Source: Denitromonas halophila
GTDB lineage: Bacteria; Pseudomonadota; Gammaproteobacteria; Burkholderiales; Rhodocyclaceae
Direction: 5' to 3'
DNA length: 64,000 bases
Assembly: GCF_007625155.1 (NCBI RefSeq)
Contig: NZ_VMNK01000006.1
Span: 310,001 to 374,000 of the forward strand
The position numbers and the translations under genes were made by a program. Every line of letters starts with the position of its first letter. Within the stretch, counting starts at the first letter, position 1. The notes under the pieces were generated by a model. The model was not told the DNA's origin, ran no database searches, and saw only the letters and a list, made by a program, of their open reading frames with translations. Positions 47,348-56,580 of the stretch are shown here, in pieces.

Positions 47348-48118
47348 GTGCGCTATCAGCTCGAACTCTTCTTCACCGCGCTCGGCTTCTTCACCCGCAT
47401 TCCGGTGCCAGGCTGGGTGCCGTATTCGCCCGAGCGGCTCAACCATGCCGCGCGCTACTTTCCCTGGGTCGGCCTCGTTGTCGGCGCGGCGGGCGCGGCG
47501 GTGTTCTGGTTTGCCCGCCAGTGGCTGCCCGCCAGCCTGTCGGTGATCCTGTCGATGGCGGCCACCATCCGCCTCACCGGCGCCTTCCATGAAGACGGCT
47601 GGGCCGACGCCTGCGACGGCCTCGGCGGCGGTTGGGAGAAGTCGCAGGTGCTCAGCATCATGAAAGACTCGCGCATCGGCAGCTATGGGGCGACCGGTCT
47701 GGTGCTGATGCTGCTGGCCAAGGCGGCCGCGCTGGTCGAGATCGCCGCCCATGGCATTCCGCATGCCATCGTCGCCATGATCGTCGCCCACACCCTCTCG
47801 CGCCTCGCTTCCACCAGCCTGATCCACACCCTGAGCTATGTGCGCGAGGACGACACCAGCAAGTCCAAGCCGCTGGCCAAGCAGCTGAGCAGCATGGAGC
47901 TGTCGATTGCCGGCGCCGGCGGTCTGCTGCCCCTGCTACTGCTCGGCCCGGCCGAAGCGCTCGGCGCCGTAGTCGCGGTCCTCATCGTCACCGCCTGGGC
48001 GGCGCGCCTCTTCGTGCGCCGCATCGGCGGTTATACCGGCGACTGCCTCGGCGCGGTACAGCAAGTCAGTGAACTGGCCACTTATCTTGGAATATTGATC
48101 GCATGGAACTCTATCTGA
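47348..48118 (+). CDS. cobS: Adenosylcobinamide-GDP ribazoletransferase
   Basis: 256 residues from a GTG. Polytopic membrane protein with the CobS signatures [49 protein letters not shown] and [20 protein letters not shown]. It joins alpha-ribazole to cobinamide-GDP. Overlaps the cobC start by 16 bases. Confidence 0.96.
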   Translation: MRYQLELFFTALGFFTRIPVPGWVPYSPERLNHAARYFPWVGLVVGAAGAAVFWFARQWLPASLSVILSMAATIRLTGAFHEDGWADACDGLGGGWEKSQVLSIMKDSRIGSYGATGLVLMLLAKAAALVEIAAHGIPHAIVAMIVAHTLSRLASTSLIHTLSYVREDDTSKSKPLAKQLSSMELSIAGAGGLLPLLLLGPAEALGAVVAVLIVTAWAARLFVRRIGGYTGDCLGAVQQVSELATYLGILIAWNSI

Positions 48119-48651
48119 TCCGCCACCCGCGGCCGGACGTGGCGCAAGGCGTGTGCTACGGCCAGACCGATGTCGGCCTCGCCGAATCCGCCACCGAGGT
48201 GGCAGAACGCCTCAAGCCCCTGTTGCCAGCAGACTACACGCTGCACAGCAGCCCGCTGCAACGTGCCCACCGTCTGGCCACCGAACTGGGCGCGCCGGCG
48301 GTCGATGCGCGCCTGCAAGAGATCAGCTTCGGTCAGTGGGAAGGGCAGACATTCGAATCCCTGGGCAGCGCGATCGATGACTGGTCGAAAGACCCGATGA
48401 ATTTCCGCCCACCCGGCGGCGAAACCCCGCTGGAGATGGCCGCCCGCGTGCGCGACTGGATGGCGGCCGCGCTCGACCCGGAGGCCGCCGCGCATGTGGT
48501 GGTCGGCCACGGCGGCCCGTTGCGAGTCATCGCCGGGCAGTTGCTGGGGCTGGCGCCCGAGCGTTGGCTGGGGCTCGATTTCGCCTGCGGCCAGGCCACC
48601 CGACTGGACATCCATGCCTGGGGCGTGACGCTCAAGTGGTTCAACCGGTAG
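48103..48651 (+). CDS. cobC: Alpha-ribazole phosphatase (histidine phosphatase family)
   Basis: 182 residues. [27 protein letters not shown] contains the RHxxP-type catalytic histidine and the CYGQTDVGL block typical of Cob[14 protein letters not shown] and [14 protein letters not shown] complete the site. It dephosphorylates alpha-ribazole phosphate or the final cobalamin phosphate. Last gene of the cob unit. Confidence 0.93.
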   Translation: MELYLIRHPRPDVAQGVCYGQTDVGLAESATEVAERLKPLLPADYTLHSSPLQRAHRLATELGAPAVDARLQEISFGQWEGQTFESLGSAIDDWSKDPMNFRPPGGETPLEMAARVRDWMAAALDPEAAAHVVVGHGGPLRVIAGQLLGLAPERWLGLDFACGQATRLDIHAWGVTLKWFNR

Positions 48652-48754
48652 GCGATCCGCCACGGGCGTCCGGTATACTCCGCCCCTGATCCGCGCCGAT
48701 TGCCGGCGCCACGCGGCCAGCGCTGTCGCGTGCCAAACGCCTTTTGAGCACCGA

Positions 48755-49417
48755 GTGGCTAAAGATATTTCCACCCCGATGGGTCGTTTCCTCGCCTGGC
48801 TCGACATGCATGTGGTCGACCACGGCTTCGTCCGTGCGATTTACAACAACTTTCACGACCTCGGCGGCGGCATGTTCCGCAGCAGCCAGCCCAGCCCGGC
48901 GCAGATCCGCCGCTACCACCGAAAATACGGCCTGCGCACCATCCTCAATCTGCGCGGCGAGAGCGAGTTCGGCTCCTACACGCTGGAGCGCCAGGTCTGC
49001 GACGAGCTCGGCATTGCCTTCATCGACGCCAAACTGTTCTCGCGTGGCGCCCCGAGCCGGGCGCGCATTCACATGCTCAAAGACCTGTTCGCCTCCATCG
49101 AGTACCCGGCGCTGATGCACTGCAAGTCCGGCGCCGACCGCGCGGGCATCGCCGCCGCGCTATACCGCATCCTCCATCTCGGCCACCCCGTCGCCGACAC
49201 CATGAGCGAGCTGCACTGGCGCTACGGTCACTCCAAAAAGGCGCGCACCGGCGTGCTGGACTTCTTCCTCGCCAGCTATGTGGCCTACAACGCCCACACA
49301 CCGATCGACTTCATGGCATGGGTCGATACGGTGTATGAAGATGAGGCACTCAAGCAGCAATTCCGCTCGGATGGCTGGTCGAGCCTGATCGTCGATAAGG
49401 TTTTGCATAGAGAATGA
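48755..49417 (+). CDS. Cysteine-based (tyrosine-type) phosphatase
   Basis: 220 residues from a GTG. The active-site loop MHCKSGADRAG is a complete HCx5R signature, preceded by RSSQPSPAQIRRYHRKYGLRTILNLRGESE, which carries the usual general-acid and substrate-side region of dual-specificity-like phosphatases. The C-terminal third is unusual. Its stop overlaps the msbA start by 4 bases (ATGA), suggesting a role in lipid A or surface-glycan biogenesis rather than protein signalling. The substrate is unknown. Confidence 0.85.
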   Translation: MAKDISTPMGRFLAWLDMHVVDHGFVRAIYNNFHDLGGGMFRSSQPSPAQIRRYHRKYGLRTILNLRGESEFGSYTLERQVCDELGIAFIDAKLFSRGAPSRARIHMLKDLFASIEYPALMHCKSGADRAGIAAALYRILHLGHPVADTMSELHWRYGHSKKARTGVLDFFLASYVAYNAHTPIDFMAWVDTVYEDEALKQQFRSDGWSSLIVDKVLHRE

Positions 49418-51171
49418 AAGAAGGCATCGCCCTCTACCGCCGCCTGCTCGGCAGCATCCTGCCCTACCGCAAGGTGGTGGCGCTGTCGGTGATCGCCATG
49501 ATCGCCGCCGCCTCGCTCGAGCCGGTGCTGCCCGCGCTGCTCAAGCCGCTGATCGACGAGAGCCTGATCGGCAAGAGCGAAAGCGCACAGTGGAAGGTGC
49601 CGCTGCTGCTGATGCTGGCCTTCCTGGGCAAGGGCATTGCCGAGTACCTGTCGAGCGTATCCAGCCAGTGGGTGGCCAACAAGGCCATCACCGATCTGCG
49701 CCAGCAGGTGTTCCGCCATCAGATGCATCTGCCGGTGTCGGCGCATCAGGCCGAGGCGCAGGGGCGCATGCTCTCGCGCATCTTGTACGACATCCCGCAG
49801 GTCGGCAGCGCGCTGTCCAACGCCTGGATCATCGTGGTGCGCGACACCCTGGTGGTGATCGGTCTGACCGGTTACCTGGTGTGGACCGCCTGGGAGCTGA
49901 CCCTGCTGCTGCTGATCGTCGCGCCAGTCATGGCGATCATCATCCGCCAGGCCAGCCGCAAGCTGCGCGGCGGCAACCGCGCCATGCAGGCCACCACCGG
50001 CCACATGACCGGTGCGGTTGAAGAGAGCCTGAACGGCGTGCGAGAAATCAAGATCTTCGGCGCACACGATCACGAAAACAGCCGCTTCGCCGAAATCTCC
50101 GAGCGCCTGCGCAAGGAAACCATGCGCACCGTGCGCGTGTCCGCGGCCAACGTGCCCATTGTGCAGATCGTCGCCGCCACGGCGGTGTCGCTGGTCATCT
50201 GGGCCGCCTCCGCACTGTCGGCCGAAGACCGCCTCACGCCCGGCACCTTCGTCTCGTTTGTGGCCGCCATGGCCATGCTCTTCGAGCCGATCCGCCGGCT
50301 CACCAACGTGAACAACGTCATCCAGAAAGGTCTGGCCGGCGCGCAAAGCATCTTCGAACTGCTCGACAGCCCGGCCGAGCCGGACACCGCCGTCGGTACC
50401 GTCGAGCGCGGACGCGGTGCGCTGCGTTTCGAGTCGGTCGGCTTCCGCTATACCGGCCAGAGCCAGCCGGCGGTCAGCGACTTCACGCTCGACATCCCGC
50501 CCGGCAAGACAGTCGCCCTGGTGGGTGCCTCGGGCAGCGGCAAGACCACCATCATTCAGCTCATCGCGCGCTTCTTCGACCCCGCCAGCGGCCGCATCCT
50601 GCTCGACGGCACGCCGCTGCCGGAATTGCCTCTGGCTGCGCTACGCGCGCAGATCGGCTGGGTTGGTCAGCAAGTCGTGCTGTTCGACGACACCATTGCC
50701 GCCAACATTGCCTACGGCCGGCCGGATATCTCCGCCGACGACATTGAAACCGCCGCCCGCCATGCCCACGCCATGGAGTTCATCGCCAAGCTGCCCGACG
50801 GCCTGGCCACCCGCGTCGGCGCCAACGGCAGCCAGCTCTCCGGCGGCCAGCGCCAGCGCGTCGCCATCGCCCGCGCCTTCCTCAAGGACGCGCCGATTCT
50901 GCTGCTCGATGAAGCCACCTCGGCCCTCGACAACGAGTCCGAACGCGCCGTCAAGGACGCCCTTGCCGAACTGCGCCAGAACCGCACCGTGCTGGTCGTG
51001 GCGCACCGCCTGTCGACGATTCGTGACGCGGATTTGATTGTGGTGATGGAGCACGGCCGCATCGTCGAACAAGGCACCCACGCCGAACTCGCCAACGCGG
51101 GCGGCGCCTATGCGCGGCTGCTGGCGAGTGGTGAAGGGGTGGTGGTCGACGAGGACACGCCGGCGTCGTAG
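49414..51171 (+). CDS. msbA: Lipid A export ABC transporter MsbA
   Basis: 585 residues: six membrane helices (about 20-320) and a C-terminal ATPase with Walker A GASGSGKTTIIQL, signature LSGGQRQRVAIARAFL, Walker B ILLLDEATSALD and VVAHRLSTI. The coupling helices and length fit MsbA, the flippase that moves lipid A-core across the inner membrane. It is next to the LPS glycosyltransferase cluster. Confidence 0.93.
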   Translation: MKEGIALYRRLLGSILPYRKVVALSVIAMIAAASLEPVLPALLKPLIDESLIGKSESAQWKVPLLLMLAFLGKGIAEYLSSVSSQWVANKAITDLRQQVFRHQMHLPVSAHQAEAQGRMLSRILYDIPQVGSALSNAWIIVVRDTLVVIGLTGYLVWTAWELTLLLLIVAPVMAIIIRQASRKLRGGNRAMQATTGHMTGAVEESLNGVREIKIFGAHDHENSRFAEISERLRKETMRTVRVSAANVPIVQIVAATAVSLVIWAASALSAEDRLTPGTFVSFVAAMAMLFEPIRRLTNVNNVIQKGLAGAQSIFELLDSPAEPDTAVGTVERGRGALRFESVGFRYTGQSQPAVSDFTLDIPPGKTVALVGASGSGKTTIIQLIARFFDPASGRILLDGTPLPELPLAALRAQIGWVGQQVVLFDDTIAANIAYGRPDISADDIETAARHAHAMEFIAKLPDGLATRVGANGSQLSGGQRQRVAIARAFLKDAPILLLDEATSALDNESERAVKDALAELRQNRTVLVVAHRLSTIRDADLIVVMEHGRIVEQGTHAELANAGGAYARLLASGEGVVVDEDTPAS

Positions 51172-51235
51172 GGCGGGCTTTAACCCGCCAACAACCTTAA
51201 TGCGAACACCGCTGGCGGGTTGAAACCCGCCCTAC
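51168..51235. repeat. Inverted pair of TAGGGCGGG-type palindromes
   Basis: GTAGGGCGGGCTTTAACCCG at 51168 and the mirrored copy ending AACCCGCCCTAC at 51235. The msbA stop codon is inside the first unit. Confidence 0.8.
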
Positions 51236-51243
51236 GCAAGGTC

Positions 51244-51356
51244 GTAGCCCGGATGCAGCGCAGCGGAATCCGGGAGCAGTGGTAGATCACACAAGAGGCC
51301 GCGTTGTTCCATCGACGCGCCCCACCCCGGATTTCGCTGCGCTGCATCCGGGCTAC
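51244..51356. repeat. Inverted pair of REP-like elements, copy 2
   Basis: GTAGCCCGGATGCAGCGCAG... at 51244 and its inverse ending GCTGCATCCGGGCTAC at 51356, the same pair as at 26982-27135 but with a different, shorter centre. It lies between the convergent ends of msbA and the sulfotransferase gene. Confidence 0.85.
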
Positions 51357-51359
51357 GGC

Positions 51360-52025
51360 TCACGCCGCCGGATCGAAGGTATACCCGAAAATCTCGATAT
51401 CCCGCGCAAAGTGCTTGGCCACCGCCTCGGCGATCTCGTCGGTGTAATAACTGCGGTAGTCCTTCTTGCGATCCTTGGCCTGGCGCTTGTGCTGCAGTTC
51501 CGGCGCGCGCACGCCGATGCGGCGGCAGGCTTCTTCGAAATCCTCGTGCAGGTTCTCGTAGCGCCCCATGAAATCGACCAGCACCTTGCCGTGCAGATCG
51601 ACCACGTAGTCGCTCTGCAACTCGATGCTGGTGTCCACATGAAACTGGTAGGGGCGCTCGGGGTCGAGCTTCCAGCGGATGAACTCGTCGAAGGTTTCGA
51701 TGTGGCTCATCAGGTGCGGCCGCTCGCGGCGGATGTGGTGGAAGGAGCTGACCTGCAGGTCCCAAGGGTTGCGCACGAAAACAAACTTGAACAGATTGTC
51801 AAAAGTCTCGGCCGGCAGCATTTCCTTGGCGGCGATGATCTTGGAGTGGCGCGGAAACTTGATGCCCAGCCGATGCCCGGACAGCGACGACAGCCGCGAG
51901 CACAGAAACTGCGCGACAAACCACGGGTCGCGCAGGCGCAGCGGGCGCAGCGAATCGCGCACCGAGGTGCCGCCGGTCTTGGCGATGTGTACGAACAGAA
52001 AGTTGTGTTTCAAAGACAGCAGCAT
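51360..52025 (-). CDS. Sulfotransferase family protein
   Basis: 221 residues. FLFVHIAKTGGTSVRDSL is the 5'-phosphosulfate-binding loop (HIAKTGGTS) and KFVFVRNPWDLQVSSFHHI is the 3'-phosphate-binding block of PAPS-dependent carbohydrate sulfotransferases. The ATG follows the stop of the upstream glycosyltransferase gene directly, so it is in that leftward operon and probably sulfates the surface glycan. Confidence 0.88.
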   Translation of the reverse strand: MLLSLKHNFLFVHIAKTGGTSVRDSLRPLRLRDPWFVAQFLCSRLSSLSGHRLGIKFPRHSKIIAAKEMLPAETFDNLFKFVFVRNPWDLQVSSFHHIRRERPHLMSHIETFDEFIRWKLDPERPYQFHVDTSIELQSDYVVDLHGKVLVDFMGRYENLHEDFEEACRRIGVRAPELQHKRQAKDRKKDYRSYYTDEIAEAVAKHFARDIEIFGYTFDPAA

Positions 52026-53159
52026 TCAGGTTTCTCCTCGGCCGCTATTGTCGCCCGCTTCGGCATTCAGGCCCAGCGCGGCGAGATAGGCGCTGGCCGA
52101 GGCCTCGCGCGAATACTCAGCCACTGCCGATTTGAGCACCTCGGCCGGCAACGGCGCGGCCAGCGTGTCGATCATGGCCTGCCCCAGCCCGGCCGCGTCG
52201 CCGACCGGCACCAGCGCACCAAAACGCCCGGCTGCCAGCACCTCGCGTGGGCCACTCGGGCAGTCCGTCGCCACGCTTGGTACGCCCAGCGCCAGCGCTT
52301 CGGTCAGCACATTCGGCGAGCCCTCCCAGGCGGAGCTGAGCACAAACAGATTGGCCTTGGCCATCCAGGCATAGGGGTTGGGCGTGAAGCCCGGCAGGTC
52401 GATATCGTCGGCCACGCCGAGTTCGGCGGCCAAGGCTTCGAGCTTTTTGCGTTGTCGGCCGTCGCCGAGAATCACCAGGCGAGCGGGTTGTGCGCGGCGC
52501 AGCACGGCAAAGGCGCGCACCAGGGTGGGGAAGTCTTTTTGCTCGGTGAGCCGGCCAGCGGCCAGCACCAGCGGCACCGAGGGGTCGGCAAGCCACGGAT
52601 GCGCCACCGGCTCGGCGGCCATCGCACTCAGGCGCGGCGTCACCACCGGGTTGCGAATCACCTGCAGTTGCTCGCGCGGCAGGCCAGTGAGGTGCACGGT
52701 GTCGTCGAGCACGCCTTGCGACACGCACACCACGCGATCCACCGACGGATAAAACCAGCGCATCGGCGCCACCCGCAGCCAGCGCGACAGGCCGGCGCGA
52801 TCTTCCAGCGCGGCCGACAGATTGGTCCCCAGCCGCCCGACGATGCGTACCGGCACCCGCGCCAGCGCCCGCGCCAGCACGGCGGCGCGAATGGCCCGAT
52901 CCTTGGCCACCAGCATGGCTTGCGGCCGATGCTTGCGCAAATAACGCATCAGCGGCCACACCGCCAGACCGCTATGGCGAACGCCCAGATCAATCAGCCG
53001 CACGCCCTCGGGCAGGCTGCCGAGATGGGCGCTGTCGGCACGGATCGCCAGCAGATCGACCCCAAAGCCCTGCGCGGCGAAGCCTTCAACCAGATTGAGC
53101 ACCATGCGCTCGACCCCGCCTTCGCCGGAAAAAGAGATGAATACCGCAAGCCGGGTCAT
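52026..53159 (-). CDS. GT4-type glycosyltransferase
   Basis: 377 residues from MTRLAVFISFSGEGGVERMVLNLVEGF. GT-B fold: nucleotide-sugar-side domain with VPLVLAAGRLTEQKDFPTLVRAFAVL, ILGDGRQRKKLEALAAEL, LPGFTPNPYAWMAKANLFVLSSAWEGSPNVLTEALALGVPSVATDCPSGPREVL (EX7E-like). One of three consecutive paralogues; the sugar is unknown. Confidence 0.92.
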   Translation of the reverse strand: MTRLAVFISFSGEGGVERMVLNLVEGFAAQGFGVDLLAIRADSAHLGSLPEGVRLIDLGVRHSGLAVWPLMRYLRKHRPQAMLVAKDRAIRAAVLARALARVPVRIVGRLGTNLSAALEDRAGLSRWLRVAPMRWFYPSVDRVVCVSQGVLDDTVHLTGLPREQLQVIRNPVVTPRLSAMAAEPVAHPWLADPSVPLVLAAGRLTEQKDFPTLVRAFAVLRRAQPARLVILGDGRQRKKLEALAAELGVADDIDLPGFTPNPYAWMAKANLFVLSSAWEGSPNVLTEALALGVPSVATDCPSGPREVLAAGRFGALVPVGDAAGLGQAMIDTLAAPLPAEVLKSAVAEYSREASASAYLAALGLNAEAGDNSGRGET

Positions 53160-54265
53160 TGAAATGCCTTGAAACCGAGCGCCGCCAGATAGGCGCGCGC
53201 GCTCGCTGAATCGGAATAGCCCGCCACCGCCGCACGCGACTGCGCGCCCGGCACAGGTTGCTCGAGTTGCCGACACAGGCCGTCCGCCAGTGCCGCCACA
53301 TCGCCTACCGGCACCAGCGGGCCGACCGCGCCACCGGCGAGCACCTCGCGTGGGCCGCTCGGGCAGTCGCAGGCCACCGAGGGCGCGCCCAGCGCCAGCG
53401 CTTCGATCAGCACCACCGGCATGCCTTCCCAGCGCGAACACAGCGCAAACACCGCGGCGCGCGCCATGTAGGGATAGGGGTTGGCCGTGAAGCCTGGCAG
53501 CGCCACATCATCGGCCACACCCAACTCGGCGGCGAGGCGTTCCAGCTCGCCACGACGACGCCCTTCGCCGAGGATCATCAATCGACACGACCGCGCCCCA
53601 CGCACCTGCGCGAAGGCGCGCAGCAGCGTCGCAAAGTCCTTGCGCTCCGACAGCTCTCCAACACCGAGGATCACGGGCACCTGCCCCTCGGCAAACCACG
53701 GATGATCCAGCGGCTGGGCGGCGCGTATCGACAGCGCGTCGGTAAGAATCGGGCTGGGCACCACATGAATACGCGCTCGCGGCAGCCGGGCGAAGGCGGC
53801 CAGATCGTCCGCCGCGCCAGCCGAAGGTACCAGCAGCGCGTCGGCCGCCGGGTAGCACCAACGCATCGACAGCGTCTGCACCCAGCGATCCATCACCCCG
53901 CGACTGGCCAGATTGACCGACACCGTCGTGCCCTGACGCAGGCCGATGCGCGTCGGCACCCGCGCCACGACACGTGCCAGCAAGGCCGCGCGATTGACCC
54001 GGTCCTTGTCCGACAGCATGGCCTGCGGACGCTCGCGGCGCAGGTAGCGGATCAGCGCCGGGATGGCCGAATTGACATGGTGAGCGCCCAGCGGCAGATG
54101 TCGCGCGCCCTCGGGGAGTTGATCGAAATGCGGGCCGTGGCCCTCGATGCCAAGCACATCCACCGTTACGCCCAGACGCGCGATCGCCGGCACCAGATTG
54201 CGCAGCACCCGGTCGACGCCGCTGTGTCCGGAGGTGGCGGCAAAGATGGCCAGATCGGTGCTCAT
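53156..54265 (-). CDS. GT4-type glycosyltransferase
   Basis: 369 residues. Same architecture as its two neighbours: N-terminal FAATSGHSGVDRVLRNLVPAIARLG, ILGVGELSERKDFATLLRAFAQV, and FALCSRWEGMPVVLIEALALGAPSVACDCPSGPREVLAGG. Overlaps the downstream glycosyltransferase gene by 4 bases. Confidence 0.92.
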   Translation of the reverse strand: MSTDLAIFAATSGHSGVDRVLRNLVPAIARLGVTVDVLGIEGHGPHFDQLPEGARHLPLGAHHVNSAIPALIRYLRRERPQAMLSDKDRVNRAALLARVVARVPTRIGLRQGTTVSVNLASRGVMDRWVQTLSMRWCYPAADALLVPSAGAADDLAAFARLPRARIHVVPSPILTDALSIRAAQPLDHPWFAEGQVPVILGVGELSERKDFATLLRAFAQVRGARSCRLMILGEGRRRGELERLAAELGVADDVALPGFTANPYPYMARAAVFALCSRWEGMPVVLIEALALGAPSVACDCPSGPREVLAGGAVGPLVPVGDVAALADGLCRQLEQPVPGAQSRAAVAGYSDSASARAYLAALGFKAFQ

Positions 54266-55374
54266 GGGCTCGCCTCGGCCAGCAGGGTGTCGAACAGCGC
54301 GTGATAGCGCTCGGCGCAGGTAGCGGCGGAATACTCTTGCACCGCCTCACGCCGGCGGTCGGCATCGCCCGGCGCATCCAGCGTCGCCAGCATCGCCGCC
54401 GCCATGGCCTCGGCGTCATCCACCGGCACCAGCGGCGCCACTTCGCCGCCGCGCAGCACCTCGCGCGGCCCGGCCGGGCAGTCCGTCGCCACCACCGGCA
54501 CACCGAGCGCCAGCGCTTCGGTCAGCGCATTGGGCGAACCTTCGCGCCGGGACGAGAGCACGAACAAGGCCGCGCGGGCCAGGTAGCGATAGGGGTTGGC
54601 GTCGAAGCCCGGCAGGGCGATATCCTCAGCGACGCCAAGGCGCGACGCCTGCGCTTCGAGCTCGCCGCGCAGACGCCCCTCGCCCAGAATCATCAGCCGC
54701 GCCGGGCGCTCGGCACGCACACGGGCAAAGGCATCGAGCAGCACATCAAATCCCTTGACCTGCCCAAGCCGGCCGACGCCGAGAATGACCGGCGGCTGGC
54801 CCGGCGCAAACCACGGATAATCGAGCGGCGCCTCGGCCTGCGACAGGAGTTGCGGCGTCACCACCGGATTGCGGATCAGGTGCATGCGGCTGGCGGGCAG
54901 ACCGGCAGCGGTCGCCACATCGGCCACCACCTCGGCCGAATTGCCGACCACCGCGTCGGCGCCCTGATACACCCGACGCACCCGCGCCCGGGCACGCCAG
55001 CGGCTGAAGGGGCGCAGCTCGGCAAAACGCGCGCTGTAGCTGGTGCCCGGCCGCATGACGATGCGCAGCGGCACGCCGGACAGCCGGCGGGCGAGTTGCA
55101 TCGACAGGCCGGCGCGGTCCTTGCCACACAGCACGACATCGGGCCGTTCGCCGCGCAGGTACCGCCGTAACTGAAGCTGCTCCGCGAACGCACCGCCGCG
55201 TGATGTCTCAATCAATCGCACGGCGGGCGCAAGGCTGTCCACATACGGCGCCTCGCGGCTGCGGGTCAGGAAATCCACCGACACCCCGCGCGCGCTCAGT
55301 GCACTGGCCAGATTCACGAGCATCCGCTCGGCACCGCCGTCACCGAACGAAGGAATGAAAATGGCAACACGCAT
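54262..55374 (-). CDS. GT4-type glycosyltransferase
   Basis: 370 residues from MRVAIFIPSFGDGGAERMLVNLA. ILGVGRLGQVKGFDVLLDAFARV, ILGEGRLRGELEAQASRLG, and FVLSSRREGSPNALTEALALGVPVVATDCPAGPREVLRGG show the donor-binding domain. First gene of the leftward three-gene glycosyltransferase plus sulfotransferase unit; divergent from 55498. Confidence 0.92.
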   Translation of the reverse strand: MRVAIFIPSFGDGGAERMLVNLASALSARGVSVDFLTRSREAPYVDSLAPAVRLIETSRGGAFAEQLQLRRYLRGERPDVVLCGKDRAGLSMQLARRLSGVPLRIVMRPGTSYSARFAELRPFSRWRARARVRRVYQGADAVVGNSAEVVADVATAAGLPASRMHLIRNPVVTPQLLSQAEAPLDYPWFAPGQPPVILGVGRLGQVKGFDVLLDAFARVRAERPARLMILGEGRLRGELEAQASRLGVAEDIALPGFDANPYRYLARAALFVLSSRREGSPNALTEALALGVPVVATDCPAGPREVLRGGEVAPLVPVDDAEAMAAAMLATLDAPGDADRRREAVQEYSAATCAERYHALFDTLLAEASP

Positions 55375-55497
55375 GCAGGGCTCCGGAACAAGGCTGCGAG
55401 TATAGCCGAGGCCGGCGCCAGCCCCGAAGCATGGCGGGCCGGCGATCACGCCATCAGAGCGCGATATACTTGCCGCTTTCATTGCACACCGGGCGTC

Positions 55498-56580
55498 ATG
55501 CCGGACTTCATCTACCTCGCCCGCGGCCGCCCACAGCGCCCCCGAGCCAACCTGATCCAGACCCTGCACACGGTCGAGGCCATCGCCAAAGCCGGCGTCT
55601 CGGCACGTCTGTACGTCCCGCCACTGCCGCGCGGCTTCGACACCGCCGGCTTTCTGGCCGGCATGGGCATCCGCCACCCCATCGACTTGCGCGGGGCGCT
55701 GACCCTGCATAGCAAATGGAAGGGCTGGCCCTTCGTGCTCACCCACCGCCGCGAGCTGCGCGAGGCGAAAACCGTTTACACCCGGGTGCCTGATTTCTCG
55801 GTACTGCTCGCCCGCACCGGCCTGCGCCATTTTCTCGAAGTGCATGACACCGAATCGCTGATCGCCGACGGGCTGATGACGCCCTTGCTGCAGGCCCACC
55901 AGCACGGCCTGCTGCGCGGCCTGGCCGCCATCACCGCCGCCGGGCGCGATGCGCTGGTCGAGGCCGGCTTCGACCCCGCGCGCATCGTCGTCCTGCCCAG
56001 CGGGGTCGACCTGCCGGCCTTCTCCGCCGTGCCAACCGCCACCGAGGCCGACTTGGCCCAGCCGCACGCACTCTACGTCGGGCGCATCAGCCGCGATCGT
56101 GGCCTGCCACTGTTCGAGGCCATCGCCGCGGCCGGTTTCCAGGTCACCCTGATCGGTCCGCGCGATCACGAGCCCGTCCTGCCGCACGAAAACCTCCGCG
56201 TAGAGAATGCCGTGCCGCACGCCGAGGTGCCCGCGGCGCTGGCCCACGGCGCCGTCGCGCTGATGCCCTACCAGGCCGATCTGCGCCACGCGGCGACGAT
56301 CAGCCCGATCAAGCTGTTTGAAGCCATGGCCGCCGGCCGGCTGGTGATTGCCTCGGATCTGGCCCCCATCCGCGAGGTGGTGCGCCACGGCGAAAACGGC
56401 CTGCTCGTCCCTGCCGGCGATTCTGCCGCCTGGCTTGCAGCCATGCGCCAGGTACAAAGCGACCCGGCAGCTGCGCTGGCCATGGCCGAGGCCGGCCGAA
56501 TCACCGCCCGCGACTACGGCTGGGACGCACGCGCCGCCAAGCTGCTTGCCTTTGCTCACAACACGGACGCGCACGCATGA
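55498..56580 (+). CDS. GT4-type glycosyltransferase
   Basis: 360 residues. HALYVGRISRDRGLPLFEAIAAAGFQVTLIG and ISPIKLFEAMAAGRLVIASDLAPIREVVRHGENGLLVPAGD mark the donor domain, while the acceptor domain (FIYLARGRPQRPRANLIQTLHTVEAIA) differs from the leftward paralogues. First gene of a rightward operon; its stop overlaps the O-antigen ligase gene (ATGA). Confidence 0.9.
   Translation: MPDFIYLARGRPQRPRANLIQTLHTVEAIAKAGVSARLYVPPLPRGFDTAGFLAGMGIRHPIDLRGALTLHSKWKGWPFVLTHRRELREAKTVYTRVPDFSVLLARTGLRHFLEVHDTESLIADGLMTPLLQAHQHGLLRGLAAITAAGRDALVEAGFDPARIVVLPSGVDLPAFSAVPTATEADLAQPHALYVGRISRDRGLPLFEAIAAAGFQVTLIGPRDHEPVLPHENLRVENAVPHAEVPAALAHGAVALMPYQADLRHAATISPIKLFEAMAAGRLVIASDLAPIREVVRHGENGLLVPAGDSAAWLAAMRQVQSDPAAALAMAEAGRITARDYGWDARAAKLLAFAHNTDAHA

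Noticed and set aside
51279-53162. 627-codon rightward reading across the repeat, sulfotransferase and glycosyltransferase region
   Set aside because: It crosses two well-supported leftward genes, begins in a REP element and has no recognisable domain.
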